Assembly (NCBI RefSeq): GCF_001512285.1 | Contig: NZ_LNUV01000006.1 | Coordinates: 697,159-761,158, forward strand | From: Arthrobacter sp. EpRS71 | GTDB lineage: Bacteria; Actinomycetota; Actinomycetes; Actinomycetales; Micrococcaceae | Direction of reading: 5' to 3' | Length of the DNA: 64,000 bases | Notes under the pieces: generated by a model | Databases searched by the model: none | What the model was told of the DNA's origin: nothing | The model's input: the letters and a program-made list of their open reading frames with translations, nothing else | Program-made: the position numbers and the translations under genes | In this document: positions 16,123 through 25,521 of the stretch, piece after piece | Position numbering within the stretch: the first letter of the stretch is position 1 | How the letters are laid out: every line of letters starts with the position of its first letter

Positions 16123-17127
16123 ATGGCCGTGACCATGAACGACGTCGCACGCGCGGCAGGAGTGTCCTTGAAGACAGTCTCCAACGTCATCAACAATTAC
16201 GAGTTCATTCGGCCAGCCACCAAGCAGCGCGTTCTTGATGCCATTGACGAGCTGGGCTACGAAACCAACCTGACGGCCCGCAGCCTCCGGTCCGGGAAGA
16301 CCAGCATGCTCGGGTTGGTCCTGGCCGATCTCTCCATCCCCTATTACGCCGAGCTGGCGTCGGACATCATGAAGGCAGCGTTGTCCCGCGGTTACAGGGT
16401 CCTGGTGGAGCAGTCCGGCAACGAGGCCGAGCACGAGAAGGCTGTACTCCAGGGACAGTTCCGCAGCCTCACCGACGGCCTCTTGTTCATCCCGCTGGCG
16501 ATCGACGCCGAGCAGATCATCGCCGCTGCCGGGAGGAAACCGCTGGTCCTCCTCGGCGAGTTTGTGCAGGACCCCCGCCTGGACATGGTCCTCATCCAAA
16601 ACAAGGAAGCCGCCGCAGCCGTTACCGCGCACTTGCTGGCTGGCGGCCGCCGTCGAATAGCAGTTTTGGGCGCGCACGACGGCGACACTACAGGCAGCAA
16701 CGGACTGCGCCTTGAGGGGTACAAGGCTGCGCTCGCTGCCGCTGGCATGGCGTATGACCCCGCGTTGGTGATTCCGTGCGATTGGCGGCGCGACGGCGGT
16801 GCTGACGCAACCGCGAGGTTGCTGGACAGCGGCGTGGAGTTCGACGCTGTTTTCGGGCTCAATGATGCCCTGGCGTTGGGGGCGATGCACGAACTCCTGC
16901 TCCGTGGCCGGAAAGTGCCGGAGGAGATCGCCGTTGCCGGATTCGACGACCTTGATGAGTCGCGGTTTGCTTCGCCGTCGTTGACCACGGTGGCACCGGG
17001 ACGGGCGGAAATTGCGGAGCGCGCCGTCGAACTTCTGATCCAACGGATTGAAAGCAAAGACGCGGTGCCTACTGTCCAGCGGCCCGAGGCGGCGTTCGAA
17101 CTGCGGGTCAGGCAGTCAGCGCCATAG
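16123..17127 (+). CDS. LacI-family transcriptional regulator
   Basis: 334 residues. The N-terminal helix-turn-helix reads MNDVARAAGVSLKTVSNVINN, the hinge helix is LTARSLRSGKTSM, and a periplasmic-binding-protein-like sugar sensor fills 60-330. AAAGGAG precedes ATG 16123. It lies downstream of abfA and ridA on the same strand. The palindrome at 13543-13562 is a likely target, making arabinofuranosidase expression inducible by an arabinose-derived ligand; ligand identity is inferred. Confidence 0.92.
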   Translation: MAVTMNDVARAAGVSLKTVSNVINNYEFIRPATKQRVLDAIDELGYETNLTARSLRSGKTSMLGLVLADLSIPYYAELASDIMKAALSRGYRVLVEQSGNEAEHEKAVLQGQFRSLTDGLLFIPLAIDAEQIIAAAGRKPLVLLGEFVQDPRLDMVLIQNKEAAAAVTAHLLAGGRRRIAVLGAHDGDTTGSNGLRLEGYKAALAAAGMAYDPALVIPCDWRRDGGADATARLLDSGVEFDAVFGLNDALALGAMHELLLRGRKVPEEIAVAGFDDLDESRFASPSLTTVAPGRAEIAERAVELLIQRIESKDAVPTVQRPEAAFELRVRQSAP

Positions 17128-17161
17128 GGCCTTCAGTGTCCTGGACGTTAGTCTTCTATGA

Positions 17162-18262
17162 ATGAACGTGATCCCCGCTGAAGTCATCACCCCTGCCGTC
17201 CTGATCGACGTCGATGTCCTGGATGGGAACATCGAACGGATGGCGTCCAGCATGCAGGGGCGAGGGCTTCGGATCCGACCGCATGTGAAGACCCACAAGA
17301 CGCTGGAGATTGCGCGCAAACAGCTCGCGGCGGGGGCCGTGGGCATCACTGTGGCCACCATCGGCGAGGCCGAGGTGTTCGCCGCGGACGGCGTGAAAGA
17401 CATATTTGTCGCCTACCCGCTCTGGGTGGAAGCGCCGCACGCGAAACGTCTTCGCGCCTTGGCGGCACAGTGCCGGCTCGCGGTCGGAGTGGACTCGGTG
17501 GAAAGTGCGACGGCGATGGGTGGCCAACTCGGTGCGGATGCCGGAAGTATTGAGGTACTGATCGAAGTGGACAGCGGACACCACCGTAGTGGCGTGCTGC
17601 CGGACGAGGTGGTGGATGTTGCCGAAGCAGCGGCTGCCGCCGGACTGAGCGTGCAGGGTGTCTTCACGTTCCCCGGCCACAGCTACAAGCCCGGCATGCC
17701 CACTGGCGCGGCGAGCAACGAGAATGAGGCACTTGGCCTCGCTGCCACGGCGCTGACATCGGCAGGCTTCGAAGTCACCACCATCAGCGGAGGCTCCACG
17801 CCGACGGCACTGATTGACGGCGAAACGGTGGCAACCGAGCTGCGTCCCGGCGTCTACGTGTTCGGCGACGCCCAGCAACTGGAACTCGAACGCTGCAGCT
17901 GGGACGACATCGCATTAAGCGTGGCAGCCACAGTGGTCAGCAGGCACGAAGCCCGTGGTGGTAACGTGCGCCGGGTAGTTGTGGACGCCGGCAGCAAGAT
18001 CCTGGGCAGCGACCGCCCTGACTGGGCCACCGGATACGGAAGGCTTCCCGAGTACCCCGAAGCCACGGTGACTGCGCTGTCCGAACACCACGCCACTGTT
18101 GTTTGGCCGGAAGCCTCGGAGTTGCCGCCCTTGGGCACCCGACTCCGGGTCATACCCAACCATGTGTGCCTCACTATGAACCTCGTGGACGAAGTCACTG
18201 CGGTGCGTGGCGGGGCAGTGGTGGAGCAGTGGAGCGTTGCGGCTCGGGGCCGGAATAGCTGA
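17162..18262 (+). CDS. D-threonine aldolase-like PLP enzyme (fold type III)
   Basis: 366 residues. The alanine-racemase-like N-terminal barrel contains RPHVKTHK, where Lys43 is the expected PLP Schiff base, and a beta domain ends with the metal-site pair in IPNHVCLTMNLVDEV. This is the D-TA/D-serine dehydratase-like family, which cleaves or dehydrates D-beta-hydroxy amino acids with a divalent metal. Substrate (D-Thr, D-Ser or beta-hydroxyaspartate) cannot be told from sequence. No ribosome site precedes ATG 17162, so translation may be leaderless or coupled. Confidence 0.88.
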   Translation: MNVIPAEVITPAVLIDVDVLDGNIERMASSMQGRGLRIRPHVKTHKTLEIARKQLAAGAVGITVATIGEAEVFAADGVKDIFVAYPLWVEAPHAKRLRALAAQCRLAVGVDSVESATAMGGQLGADAGSIEVLIEVDSGHHRSGVLPDEVVDVAEAAAAAGLSVQGVFTFPGHSYKPGMPTGAASNENEALGLAATALTSAGFEVTTISGGSTPTALIDGETVATELRPGVYVFGDAQQLELERCSWDDIALSVAATVVSRHEARGGNVRRVVVDAGSKILGSDRPDWATGYGRLPEYPEATVTALSEHHATVVWPEASELPPLGTRLRVIPNHVCLTMNLVDEVTAVRGGAVVEQWSVAARGRNS

Positions 18263-18279
18263 CCGTGGGCAGCCGGGGA

Positions 18280-18323
18280 TGAACGATTTCTTAGCGATTG
18301 CTTAGCGGTGCTTTAACCCTTCG
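18280..18323 (+). promoter_or_regulatory. Four tandem 11-bp repeats upstream of the metacaspase operon
   Basis: TGAACGATTTC (18280-18290), TTAGCGATTGC (18291-18301), TTAGCGGTGCT (18302-18312) and TTAACCCTTCG (18313-18323) lie head to tail with an exact 11-bp period; the middle two are closest. Direct heptamers at 11-bp spacing are the known binding pattern of SARP/BTAD regulators, and such a regulator is encoded at 21142-21897. Confidence 0.65.
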
Positions 18324-18424
18324 AGGTGTCTATTGGGTGGACCGCCTCTGCCGAGGTGGCAGACCAGAAGGGCACGAATAGCCGGCTCTGGACCGGCATA
18401 TTCGTCATGAATCTAGGAGTTATC

Positions 18425-19756
18425 GTGGTTCTCAATGCCAATGCTCCGCGGCGAACGCCACCGCGCATGACTGCAAGTCGAACAGAAGACGCGACCCGGG
18501 GAGGGGCCGAGTCGGTTCCTGCCGAAGCGAGCGACGAGATGACAGCGGAAGCTGTTGAAGCCCGTCCTGGAGGGGAGAGATCGAACTCTCCCAAAACCGG
18601 CGGTCAGGGTACCCGCGGCCCCGCCGAAGCCAAGCCGGCCGAACCTGTGCCCGCAGAACCCACGATGGAGGCCGAGGACTCAGCCGGACAAGGGGACGAT
18701 CAGGATGAAGGCGCCGGTGCAGAGGGTTCGTTCGTTGAACTCTCAGAGGAGCAGTACCGGAGTTGGTTCTCTTCAGTCAAAAAGTTCGTGACGCAGAAGG
18801 CCACTTCGGTGCTCAAAGCAGGTGCGCAGGTGGCGTTGCCTGCGGCTGGGGGCGCTCTGGGCGGTTGGCTGGGCGGACCCGTCGGTGGAGCACTTGGTGC
18901 TAAAGCCGGGTCTTTCGTGGGCGGGCAGATACGCGAAGTCGATACTGAGAGTGGCTACCTCGGAGCAGTGCAATTGGCCCAGCAGATTGAAACCGATCAG
19001 GCCCAACTGGAAGAAATCGTCGCCCACGTTCTCAATGAAAGTGTGCCTGTCCTGGTGGACGCTCTCGCTACCGATATCCAGGAGCGCCAAGGGCGCGGGA
19101 TCTCAGGACCAGCTGACGATGAAGCAATGGAACGTTTCTGGGGAAACGTGATCGGCAAGGTCGTCAGCGTTGCGGCCAACGAGCTTCCGTGGGCGATCAA
19201 GAAGGCAACTCAATATCTGGATACTTTCGACCGTGACGCCGACTCTGGCACCATCAACCCCATCATGGTCGATCCGGAGACCTCACGGCGATTCTGGGGA
19301 CCAGCAATTGCTGCGGTAGTTACCTCCGTGCAATCTGCCCTGCCAGAGATTTTTGCGGCTCTGGATGCCGGATCGAAACGGGGTGATCCGTCACCGGACG
19401 GCGCCATTCCTCTGGACGATTTCCTGAGTTCCCAACGGCTGCCAGGTGGTGATTGCATCGCCTTGCTCGAACCGACAGCTATTGAGGATTCGAATAGCTT
19501 CGAGCTCGTCCTGGAGATTCCTCCGCACAAGAGTTGGTGGAAAGGGCTGGAAGTACGCGCCGGAGACGACAGTTTGGTCAGCAGCATTGAGGTCGGCGGA
19601 GACAACCGCACGGCAACAATAAGGCTGTCGTCCCAGCAATTGGCGGCGGCCGGAAACGTGGTTCTTTCCAAAGCTGATGGGGCTTACAAGATCTCTGGAA
19701 GCGAATTGGCTCAGTTCGCCGGCCAGCGTTTGCACTTCTATTGGTTCGCGGGCTGA
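18425..19756 (+). CDS. Glycine-zipper protein encoded with the metacaspase, unknown function
   Basis: 443 residues from GTG 18425; AGGAG lies 6 nt upstream, better than the longer in-frame start at 18326. Residues 1-105 are disordered and rich in Pro, Ala, Glu and Gly. Residues 132-168 form a glycine-zipper hydrophobic stretch (PAAGGALGGWLGGPVGGALG and on), a pattern able to insert in or span membranes. A helical middle domain (175-320) and a beta-rich C-terminal domain (about 360-443, ending LHFYWFAG) follow. No signal peptide. Its stop is one base before the metacaspase ATG, so the two are co-translated. It may be the protease's substrate or effector. Confidence 0.75.
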   Translation: MVLNANAPRRTPPRMTASRTEDATRGGAESVPAEASDEMTAEAVEARPGGERSNSPKTGGQGTRGPAEAKPAEPVPAEPTMEAEDSAGQGDDQDEGAGAEGSFVELSEEQYRSWFSSVKKFVTQKATSVLKAGAQVALPAAGGALGGWLGGPVGGALGAKAGSFVGGQIREVDTESGYLGAVQLAQQIETDQAQLEEIVAHVLNESVPVLVDALATDIQERQGRGISGPADDEAMERFWGNVIGKVVSVAANELPWAIKKATQYLDTFDRDADSGTINPIMVDPETSRRFWGPAIAAVVTSVQSALPEIFAALDAGSKRGDPSPDGAIPLDDFLSSQRLPGGDCIALLEPTAIEDSNSFELVLEIPPHKSWWKGLEVRAGDDSLVSSIEVGGDNRTATIRLSSQQLAAAGNVVLSKADGAYKISGSELAQFAGQRLHFYWFAG

Positions 19757-19757
19757 C

Positions 19758-21125
19758 ATGCGTGATTTACAGTGGGGCTCAAAGGGCGAGGATGTCCAGG
19801 ATTTGCAGCGACGACTCGTAGCCCTCGGCTATGTGGTGCAGGTCGATGGCATTTTTGGTTCTCGTACTCGTGCAGCCGTCATCCGCTTTCAACAAGACCA
19901 CGGTTTGGCAGCGGATGGAATAGTCGGTCCTAAGACTCGGGCGGCTTTGGGCATTGATGATGGCGCGTCCCAGCCAGGCCAAGAAGGAACGGGGAAACGA
20001 CGGCTGGTTTCTCTCCACTTGGGGCTCAACGGCGTGGACCCGAACCAATACGAAGGATGGGACGGGAAACTCAACGGCTGCGAGAACGACGCCAACACAA
20101 TGAACCACATCGCCGACGCGCAGGGATTCGAGTCTTCGCAGTTGTTTACCCGGAACGCGACGGCGGACAATGTTCTGTCGGCGATCGCCTCAGTGGCCGG
20201 AAGGTTGACGGCCGGGGATGCTTTCCTCTTAACCTACGCCGGGCATGGGGGACAAGTTCCCAACGTCAACGGCGATGTCGAGGAGGATCAGCAGGATGAG
20301 ACGTGGGTTCTTTGGGATCGGATGCTGATTGACGATGAGTTGGAGGTTGCCTTTGCAGGCTTTAGCCCGGGCGTCGACATCATTGTTTTCTCGGACAGTT
20401 GCCACAGCGGGACAGTAACTCGAGGCCTATATGCGCAATCCCAAGTTGATCATGCTGAAAGAAAGCAACTGTTCTATTCCGAGGTTGCTGCTTCCGGCGA
20501 TGCCAGAGACGCGGAGTTCCCAACCCCCGTCGCTGTTGCCGGTGCACGATCGGTGGCAGTCGCCAAGGACCAAGCGAAGTCTGCAAACGCCATGGCAGCG
20601 TGGTCCAAGATGCTCCGGTATGGCTACGGTTGGAATGGGACCCCAAACCGCTCTTCCCTACGCCGGGATATCTCCCTGAACCGTGTTTCCGGGCCGGTAT
20701 CCGTGAGTGCCCGCAGGTTTCCAGGCCAAGGGACACGAGGGAACTCGAGGGACTCACTCTCCGCCAAAAACCGCATAGTCACGACCCGGGAAATGCCGTT
20801 GGCCGTAAACCAACTTGTGGTGGTCAAGCACTCCGCCTTGTACTCACGCCTTCAATCGTCGGCACGGTCGGGCCGTGCCGGTCCAGTCAAGGCAAATGGA
20901 CTACTGATGTCGGGGTGTCAAGACTCCCAGCTTTCGCAGGAAGTGGGTGGCAACGGAGTGTTCACAACCACTCTGAAATCCGTATGGAACAACGGACTGT
21001 TCACAGGCTCGTATATTGATTTTCACCGTCAAATCCGTGGACGAATGGGACCCACCCAAACCCCGGAACTCCTTGCTTTTGGCGCGGATCAAACCACCCT
21101 TCCGAGCAAGACACCGTTTTCCTGA
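19758..21125 (+). CDS. Peptidoglycan-binding domain fused to a metacaspase (peptidase C14)
   Basis: 455 residues from ATG 19758. Residues 3-66 are a PG_binding_1 domain (GSKGEDVQDLQRRLVALGY, DGIFGSRTRAAVIRFQ, DGIVGPKTRAALG). Residues 80-225 are a caspase-like fold: LNGCENDA motif, His163 in LLTYAGHGGQ and Cys215 in IVFSDSCHSGT form the catalytic dyad, with an acidic loop (VEEDQQDETWVLWD) between. The C-terminal 230 residues hold a helical region and a second segment including LLMSGCQDSQ...NGVFTTTL, typical of the caspase p10-like end. No signal peptide is visible. Metacaspases cleave after Arg/Lys rather than Asp. Confidence 0.88.
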   Translation: MRDLQWGSKGEDVQDLQRRLVALGYVVQVDGIFGSRTRAAVIRFQQDHGLAADGIVGPKTRAALGIDDGASQPGQEGTGKRRLVSLHLGLNGVDPNQYEGWDGKLNGCENDANTMNHIADAQGFESSQLFTRNATADNVLSAIASVAGRLTAGDAFLLTYAGHGGQVPNVNGDVEEDQQDETWVLWDRMLIDDELEVAFAGFSPGVDIIVFSDSCHSGTVTRGLYAQSQVDHAERKQLFYSEVAASGDARDAEFPTPVAVAGARSVAVAKDQAKSANAMAAWSKMLRYGYGWNGTPNRSSLRRDISLNRVSGPVSVSARRFPGQGTRGNSRDSLSAKNRIVTTREMPLAVNQLVVVKHSALYSRLQSSARSGRAGPVKANGLLMSGCQDSQLSQEVGGNGVFTTTLKSVWNNGLFTGSYIDFHRQIRGRMGPTQTPELLAFGADQTTLPSKTPFS

Positions 21126-21141
21126 CGCGATTATGACGGGT

Positions 21142-21897
21142 TTACGCGAGACCAGCTACGCGCCGGTTGGGTGGCGCTGCTGGTCCGCGGGACCGCACAT
21201 CGAGCATGATCTGCTGAAGAGGGATTGACGGTTCCACATCCAGGGACTGCCGGAGCGTTTCGTAGGCCCGCTCGTAGGCCTGGAGTGCCAGCGCCCGATT
21301 GCCGGCCAGCACATGGGCACGCATGAGCAAGCAATAGCCCCGCTCACTGAGGGGCTCAGTATCTACTGCAGCTTGCGCCGCATCAACAGCCAAGTCCGCG
21401 TCGCCGATTTCAATAAATCTTCCGGCAAGCTTTTCCAGGCCCCGTAGCTTACTTTGTCGAAATGACTCCTGCTCCCGGACCAACCACGTCTCGCACCAGG
21501 TCGGAAGCAAGTCGGCATGTGTCAGGAATTCCAGATTGGCCGTAAGAGTAGCAAGATCGTTACTGCATTCGACTGACCTCAGAACGTCGTCCATAAACGT
21601 TGCATCGACGATCAGATTGGGATTAAGAATGACTGCGTCCATGGATGGACGTAAAAGATCGGGAGCGCGTCTCCTGATGTGGCAGATGTTGACCCGCAGG
21701 TTCGTTAGAGCCTGCCCCGGACCGCCCTCGGGCCAAAGTAACTCTGCGATATAGTTCCTCGGCGCCCGATCCGTAATCGCCGCCAAGGCAATCACTCGTT
21801 GCACGCGATGAGGAAACTCGATGGATTGGTTATTGTCCTTCAGATCCCAGTGACCGAGAAGCCGCAGTTTGAGCCTTGCGCGTACGTCAAACGCCAA
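21142..21897 (-). CDS. BTAD-domain (AfsR/SARP-type) transcriptional regulator
   Basis: 251 residues from TTG 21897, with AGAGGGGG upstream. The N-terminus (8-95) is an OmpR-like winged helix (LKLRLLGHWDL...VQRVIALAAI...IAELLWPEG...LTNLRVNICHIRRR). Residues 105-240 are the bacterial transcriptional activation domain, a TPR-like helical repeat (WLVREQESFRQSKLRGLEKLA...SERGYCLLMRAHVLAGNRALALQAYERAYETLRQSLDVEPS). It converges on the metacaspase gene with a 16-bp gap. The 11-bp direct repeats at 18280-18323 are candidate binding sites. Confidence 0.9.
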   Translation of the reverse strand: MAFDVRARLKLRLLGHWDLKDNNQSIEFPHRVQRVIALAAITDRAPRNYIAELLWPEGGPGQALTNLRVNICHIRRRAPDLLRPSMDAVILNPNLIVDATFMDDVLRSVECSNDLATLTANLEFLTHADLLPTWCETWLVREQESFRQSKLRGLEKLAGRFIEIGDADLAVDAAQAAVDTEPLSERGYCLLMRAHVLAGNRALALQAYERAYETLRQSLDVEPSIPLQQIMLDVRSRGPAAPPNRRVAGLA

Positions 21898-22387
21898 AAC
21901 CGTTCAGCCCCCTCTGAATCATGGCCGGCGGAATCGCTTCAGAAGCGGAAACCTGGCACCGTCGTCGCCATGACCGTGTCATGGATTCTGCGCACGCCGC
22001 GGCTTCAGTGGGCAGCGGTGAGTACTCTCAACATTGCTGGGGAGCCAGGAACAGCATTAATTCGGTTCCTTTGTGATTGAACGCGCTCCCAATCCCGGCG
22101 CCGATCAGCCAAAGTCAACGATGACAGGGTCCTGGATACCCAAGAAACCAATGCTCGGTTGCCTCTATGAAATGGCCTCCCAGATTGGCGAAGAAGCATT
22201 CCTTTGGAGCGGAGGCCCCCCAGGTCATCCACGGTTAAGTCGGTATCTGCAGCAGTTCCAATGGCGCTTAGCCCCGCATTGGAACTGCTTTCAAGGCCGA
22301 CTCTTTACAGTTCGTAAGTGCATATTGTCCGTCGAATGACCGAAAATCAAGAGTTAATTAATCGATTCGATGCTCTCGGTACAACGC
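21898..22387. other. Intergenic region, no gene supported
   Basis: 490 bp between the starts/ends of leftward genes. Only short, unconvincing frames exist. A perfect 13-bp inverted repeat AGCAGTTCCAATG (22251-22263) with 22277-22289 is present, without a T-run on either side; it could still end the leftward flavin-reductase transcript. Confidence 0.5.
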
Positions 22388-22909
22388 TTACCCCAGCAAA
22401 GGAGCGCCCTCCAGCAGCGTATGAAATTCCCGGTTGTGGTAAACCAGCGGAGCTGAACCGGACGGGTTGGCCCGGATGTCCAATACCCTCGCTGCCAGTA
22501 GCACTGAGCCGCCCAACGGTGCCCGGTGGATGATCTCGCAGCGCAGCGCCCAAGCGGCTTCCCTCAGCAGGGGCTCGCCTGTGGGCAGCACTTCCCAGTC
22601 CATGGCGGCGGTGAAGCGCTCGGCTGTTGGGTCCGCGAAGGTCCGCGCGAGATCCAGCTGATCGGCGCCGACGAGGTGGACCACAATTGTTTGCGCGGCC
22701 GCGATGTGGGAAGCCGAGCGGCCGCTGGTCACAGAGAACGCCAGAGTGGGCGGATCCACTGCCACCGATGCCACTGAGGAGGCCGTCAGCCCCACCGCGC
22801 CCTCCGGTCCTGCTGCGGTGACAATGGAGACTCCTGCCGGATGGGCGCGAAACGCGGCTCTGAAAAGCTCGCCGACTGGTTCGGGTGGCAGGGGCTTGGG
22901 GTAGGTCAT
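22388..22909 (-). CDS. Flavin reductase-like FMN-binding split-barrel protein
   Basis: 173 residues from ATG 22909 (MTYPKPLPPEPVGELFRAAF), preferred over TTG 22999. The split-barrel FMN-binding family is shown by FRAHPAGVSIVTAAGPEGAVGLTASSVASVAVDPPTLAFSV and the late LVYHNREFHTL. Members reduce flavin with NAD(P)H for partner oxygenases. No monooxygenase is adjacent; the StyA genes at 58-61 kb have their own fused reductase. It is divergent from the urease operon and shares a 197-bp control region. Confidence 0.88.
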   Translation of the reverse strand: MTYPKPLPPEPVGELFRAAFRAHPAGVSIVTAAGPEGAVGLTASSVASVAVDPPTLAFSVTSGRSASHIAAAQTIVVHLVGADQLDLARTFADPTAERFTAAMDWEVLPTGEPLLREAAWALRCEIIHRAPLGGSVLLAARVLDIRANPSGSAPLVYHNREFHTLLEGAPLLG

Positions 22910-22976
22910 CAACGCACTTTCATGGGACTGGGGAGGGACGGCGGCCCTGGGCAGGGCACACCTCATCGATGTTAGA

Positions 22977-22996
22977 ACCTCAACAATGGTTGAGGT
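22977..22996. promoter_or_regulatory. Palindrome in the flavin reductase/urease divergent region
   Basis: ACCTCAAC-AATG-GTTGAGGT is a perfect 8+8 palindrome. A TCAATT/AATTGA pair and a further GTTGAG follow within 30 bp. It lies between two divergent starts (22909 and 23107) and is a candidate operator, possibly nitrogen-related given urease; the regulator is unknown. Confidence 0.55.
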
Positions 22997-23106
22997 CAAT
23001 TCCTGAGAAATTGACCCCTCGTTGAGATGATTTGGAAACGTAGCCGAAACTTCCGCTCCCTACGCTGAACACAATCTGTCCAGGTGCCGGCGTCCAAGGA
23101 GTAACC

Positions 23107-23409
23107 ATGCATCTTTTGCCCCGTGAGCAGGAGAAACTCATGATCGTGGTGGCCGCGGACCTCGCCCGGCGCCGTCAAGGGCGAGGGCTCAAACTGAACT
23201 ACCCCGAAGCTGTGGCGATCATCAGCTACGAGCTCATCGAAGGTGCCCGCGACGGCCGTTCCGTTGCCGAACTCATGAGCTACGGAACCACCCTCCTCCG
23301 CCGCGAAGATGTGATGGAAGGCGTTCCTGAGATGATCCACGACGTCCAGATCGAGGCCACTTTTCCTGACGGCACCAAGCTCGTCACCGTCCACAACCCC
23401 ATCCGATAG
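23107..23409 (+). CDS. ureA: Urease subunit gamma
   Basis: 100 residues, the usual separate gamma subunit of the (UreABC)3 enzyme that hydrolyses urea to ammonia and carbamate. It opens [23 protein letters not shown] and contains [28 protein letters not shown], both diagnostic. AAGGAG precedes ATG 23107. It heads the ureABCEFGD operon. Confidence 0.97.
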   Translation: MHLLPREQEKLMIVVAADLARRRQGRGLKLNYPEAVAIISYELIEGARDGRSVAELMSYGTTLLRREDVMEGVPEMIHDVQIEATFPDGTKLVTVHNPIR

Positions 23410-23417
23410 GAGCCCCC

Positions 23418-23786
23418 ATGATCCCCGGTGAATACATGCTCCAGCCAGGATCCGTCGCGTGCAACAGCGGCCGTGAGGCAACCGCCGTCGAGGTAGTGAA
23501 CCGCGGTGACCGGCCCGTGCAGGTTGGTTCGCACTACCACTTTGCCGAGGCCAACCGGGCCTTGGAATTCGATCGCGAAGCTGCCTTCGGCCGCCGCCTG
23601 GACATTCCCGCGGGCACAGCTGCCCGCTTCGAACCCGGAGACCGCAAAACGGTCCAGCTGATTGCGATTGCCGGTGCGCGCGAAGTCTTTGGGCTCAGTA
23701 ACGCAGTGAACGGAAAGCTCGACGGCGGAACGTCCGTAGACGGGGAACCCCGCCCGGGCGTCGCAGCGGAAAGGGACCACCAGTGA
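23418..23786 (+). CDS. ureB: Urease subunit beta
   Basis: 122 residues, all-beta subunit. It begins [46 protein letters not shown] and contains [27 protein letters not shown], both conserved. It starts 8 bp after ureA and its TGA overlaps the GTG of ureC. Confidence 0.97.
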   Translation: MIPGEYMLQPGSVACNSGREATAVEVVNRGDRPVQVGSHYHFAEANRALEFDREAAFGRRLDIPAGTAARFEPGDRKTVQLIAIAGAREVFGLSNAVNGKLDGGTSVDGEPRPGVAAERDHQ

Positions 23787-25513
23787 GCTTCGAAATTCCC
23801 CGCAAGCAGTACGCCGAACTGTACGGGCCGACCACCGGTGACGCCATCCGCCTTGCCGACACCGAGCTGTTCCTCGAAATCGAGAAGGACTACACGGTGT
23901 ACGGCGAAGAAGTGGTGTTCGGCGGCGGCAAAGTCATCCGCGACGGCATGGGGCAAAACGGTCAACTCACCCGCGCGGAAGACATCCCGGACACCGTGAT
24001 CACCAACGTGGTGGTCCTGGACTACACGGGTATCTACAAAGCGGACGTTGCCCTCAGGAACGGCCACATCTTCAAGATCGGCAAGGCAGGCAACCCGCAG
24101 ATCACCGACGGCGTGGACATCGTGATCGGCGCCAGCACGGAAATCATCGCGGGTGAACGGAAAATCCTCACAGCCGGCGGCATCGATACCCACATCCACT
24201 TCATCTCCCCGGAGCAGGTCCCGGCGGCGCTCTGCAATGGCATCACCACGATGGTTGGCGGCGGCACCGGCCCAGCCGAAGGCACCAAAGCCACCACCAT
24301 CACGCCCGGCGCCTGGCACATCTCACGGATGCTCCAAGCTGCCGAAGGGCTCCCCATCAACATCGGACTGTTCGGCAAAGGACACGCATCCGCCGTCGAA
24401 CCCCTCGCAGAACAGATCCGCGCCGGTGCCGTCGGACTCAAAGTCCATGAGGACTGGGGCTCCACCACGTCCTCCATTGACATGTCCCTGCGCGTTGCCG
24501 ACGAATACGACATCCAAGTAGCCATCCACACGGACACCCTCAACGAGTGCGGCTTCGTGGAAGACACCATCCGCGCGATCGACGGCCGCGTCATCCACAC
24601 GTTCCACACCGAAGGCGCAGGCGGAGGCCACGCCCCGGACATCATCAAAATCGCCGGGCTGCCCAACGTACTCCCCGCATCCACCAACCCCACGCTGCCC
24701 TACACCAAAAACACCATCGAAGAGCACCTGGACATGCTCATGGTCTGCCACCACCTCAACCCGGACATCCCCGAAGACGTGGCCTTCGCCGACTCCCGCA
24801 TCCGCGCCGAAACCATCGCCGCCGAAGACGTGCTGCACGACCTCGGAATCTTCGCCATCACCTCCTCCGACTCCCAGGCCATGGGCAGGGTAGGCGAAGT
24901 GGTCACCCGCACCTGGCAGGTAGCCGACGCCATGAAACGGCAGCGAGGCGTCCTGAAGGATCCATCCGGAACCACCCACGGATCCGCCGAATCCGACAAC
25001 TTCCGGCTCAAGCGCTACGTAGCCAAATACACCATCAACCCCGCCATCGCCCAAGGCATGGCAGACGTCATCGGCTCCGTGGAAGAAGGAAAATTCGCTG
25101 ACCTCGTCCTCTGGGACCCCGCCTTCTTCGGTGTGAAACCCGAGCTCGTCATCAAAGGCGGGCAAATCGCCTACGCGCTCATGGGAGACTCCAACGCCTC
25201 CATCCCCACCCCCCAGCCCCGCACCATGCGGCCCATGTTCGCAACCTACGGCAAGGCACTCCAGCAGACGTCCATCACCTTCCTGTCCCAAGCCGCCATC
25301 GACGCCGGAGTACCCGCCGAGCTCGGCCTCGAACGCATCATCAAACCCGTCACCGGCATCCGCAACCTCAGCAAAGCGGACCTCAAATACAACGGCGAAA
25401 CCCCCGACATCGCCGTCGACCCCGAAACATACAAAGTGACAGTCGACGGCGTCGAAGTCACCTCCCAGCCCTCCGACGTGCTGCCCATGGCCCAGCGCTA
25501 CTTCCTCTTCTAG
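23783..25513 (+). CDS. ureC: Urease subunit alpha (catalytic)
   Basis: 576 residues from GTG 23783, overlapping ureB by 4 bp. All nickel-site residues are present: His137 and His139 (DTHIHF), carbamylated Lys220 ([10 protein letters not shown]), His249 ([10 protein letters not shown]), His275 ([16 protein letters not shown]) and Asp363 (SSDSQAMGR). The mobile-flap Cys322-His323 (MVCHHL) is intact. Full length for the family, so an active enzyme is expected. Codons are strongly C-ending, more so in the 3' half. Confidence 0.98.
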   Translation: MSFEIPRKQYAELYGPTTGDAIRLADTELFLEIEKDYTVYGEEVVFGGGKVIRDGMGQNGQLTRAEDIPDTVITNVVVLDYTGIYKADVALRNGHIFKIGKAGNPQITDGVDIVIGASTEIIAGERKILTAGGIDTHIHFISPEQVPAALCNGITTMVGGGTGPAEGTKATTITPGAWHISRMLQAAEGLPINIGLFGKGHASAVEPLAEQIRAGAVGLKVHEDWGSTTSSIDMSLRVADEYDIQVAIHTDTLNECGFVEDTIRAIDGRVIHTFHTEGAGGGHAPDIIKIAGLPNVLPASTNPTLPYTKNTIEEHLDMLMVCHHLNPDIPEDVAFADSRIRAETIAAEDVLHDLGIFAITSSDSQAMGRVGEVVTRTWQVADAMKRQRGVLKDPSGTTHGSAESDNFRLKRYVAKYTINPAIAQGMADVIGSVEEGKFADLVLWDPAFFGVKPELVIKGGQIAYALMGDSNASIPTPQPRTMRPMFATYGKALQQTSITFLSQAAIDAGVPAELGLERIIKPVTGIRNLSKADLKYNGETPDIAVDPETYKVTVDGVEVTSQPSDVLPMAQRYFLF

Positions 25514-25521
25514 GAGCCACC

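Noticed and set aside
22388..22909. Flavin reductase as the partner of the StyA monooxygenases
   Set aside because: It is 36 kb away beside urease, and the StyA2B fusion already carries a reductase.
23534..25291. Long minus-strand frames opposite ureC
   Set aside because: Gly/Val/His/Asp-rich antisense translations of C-ending codons.
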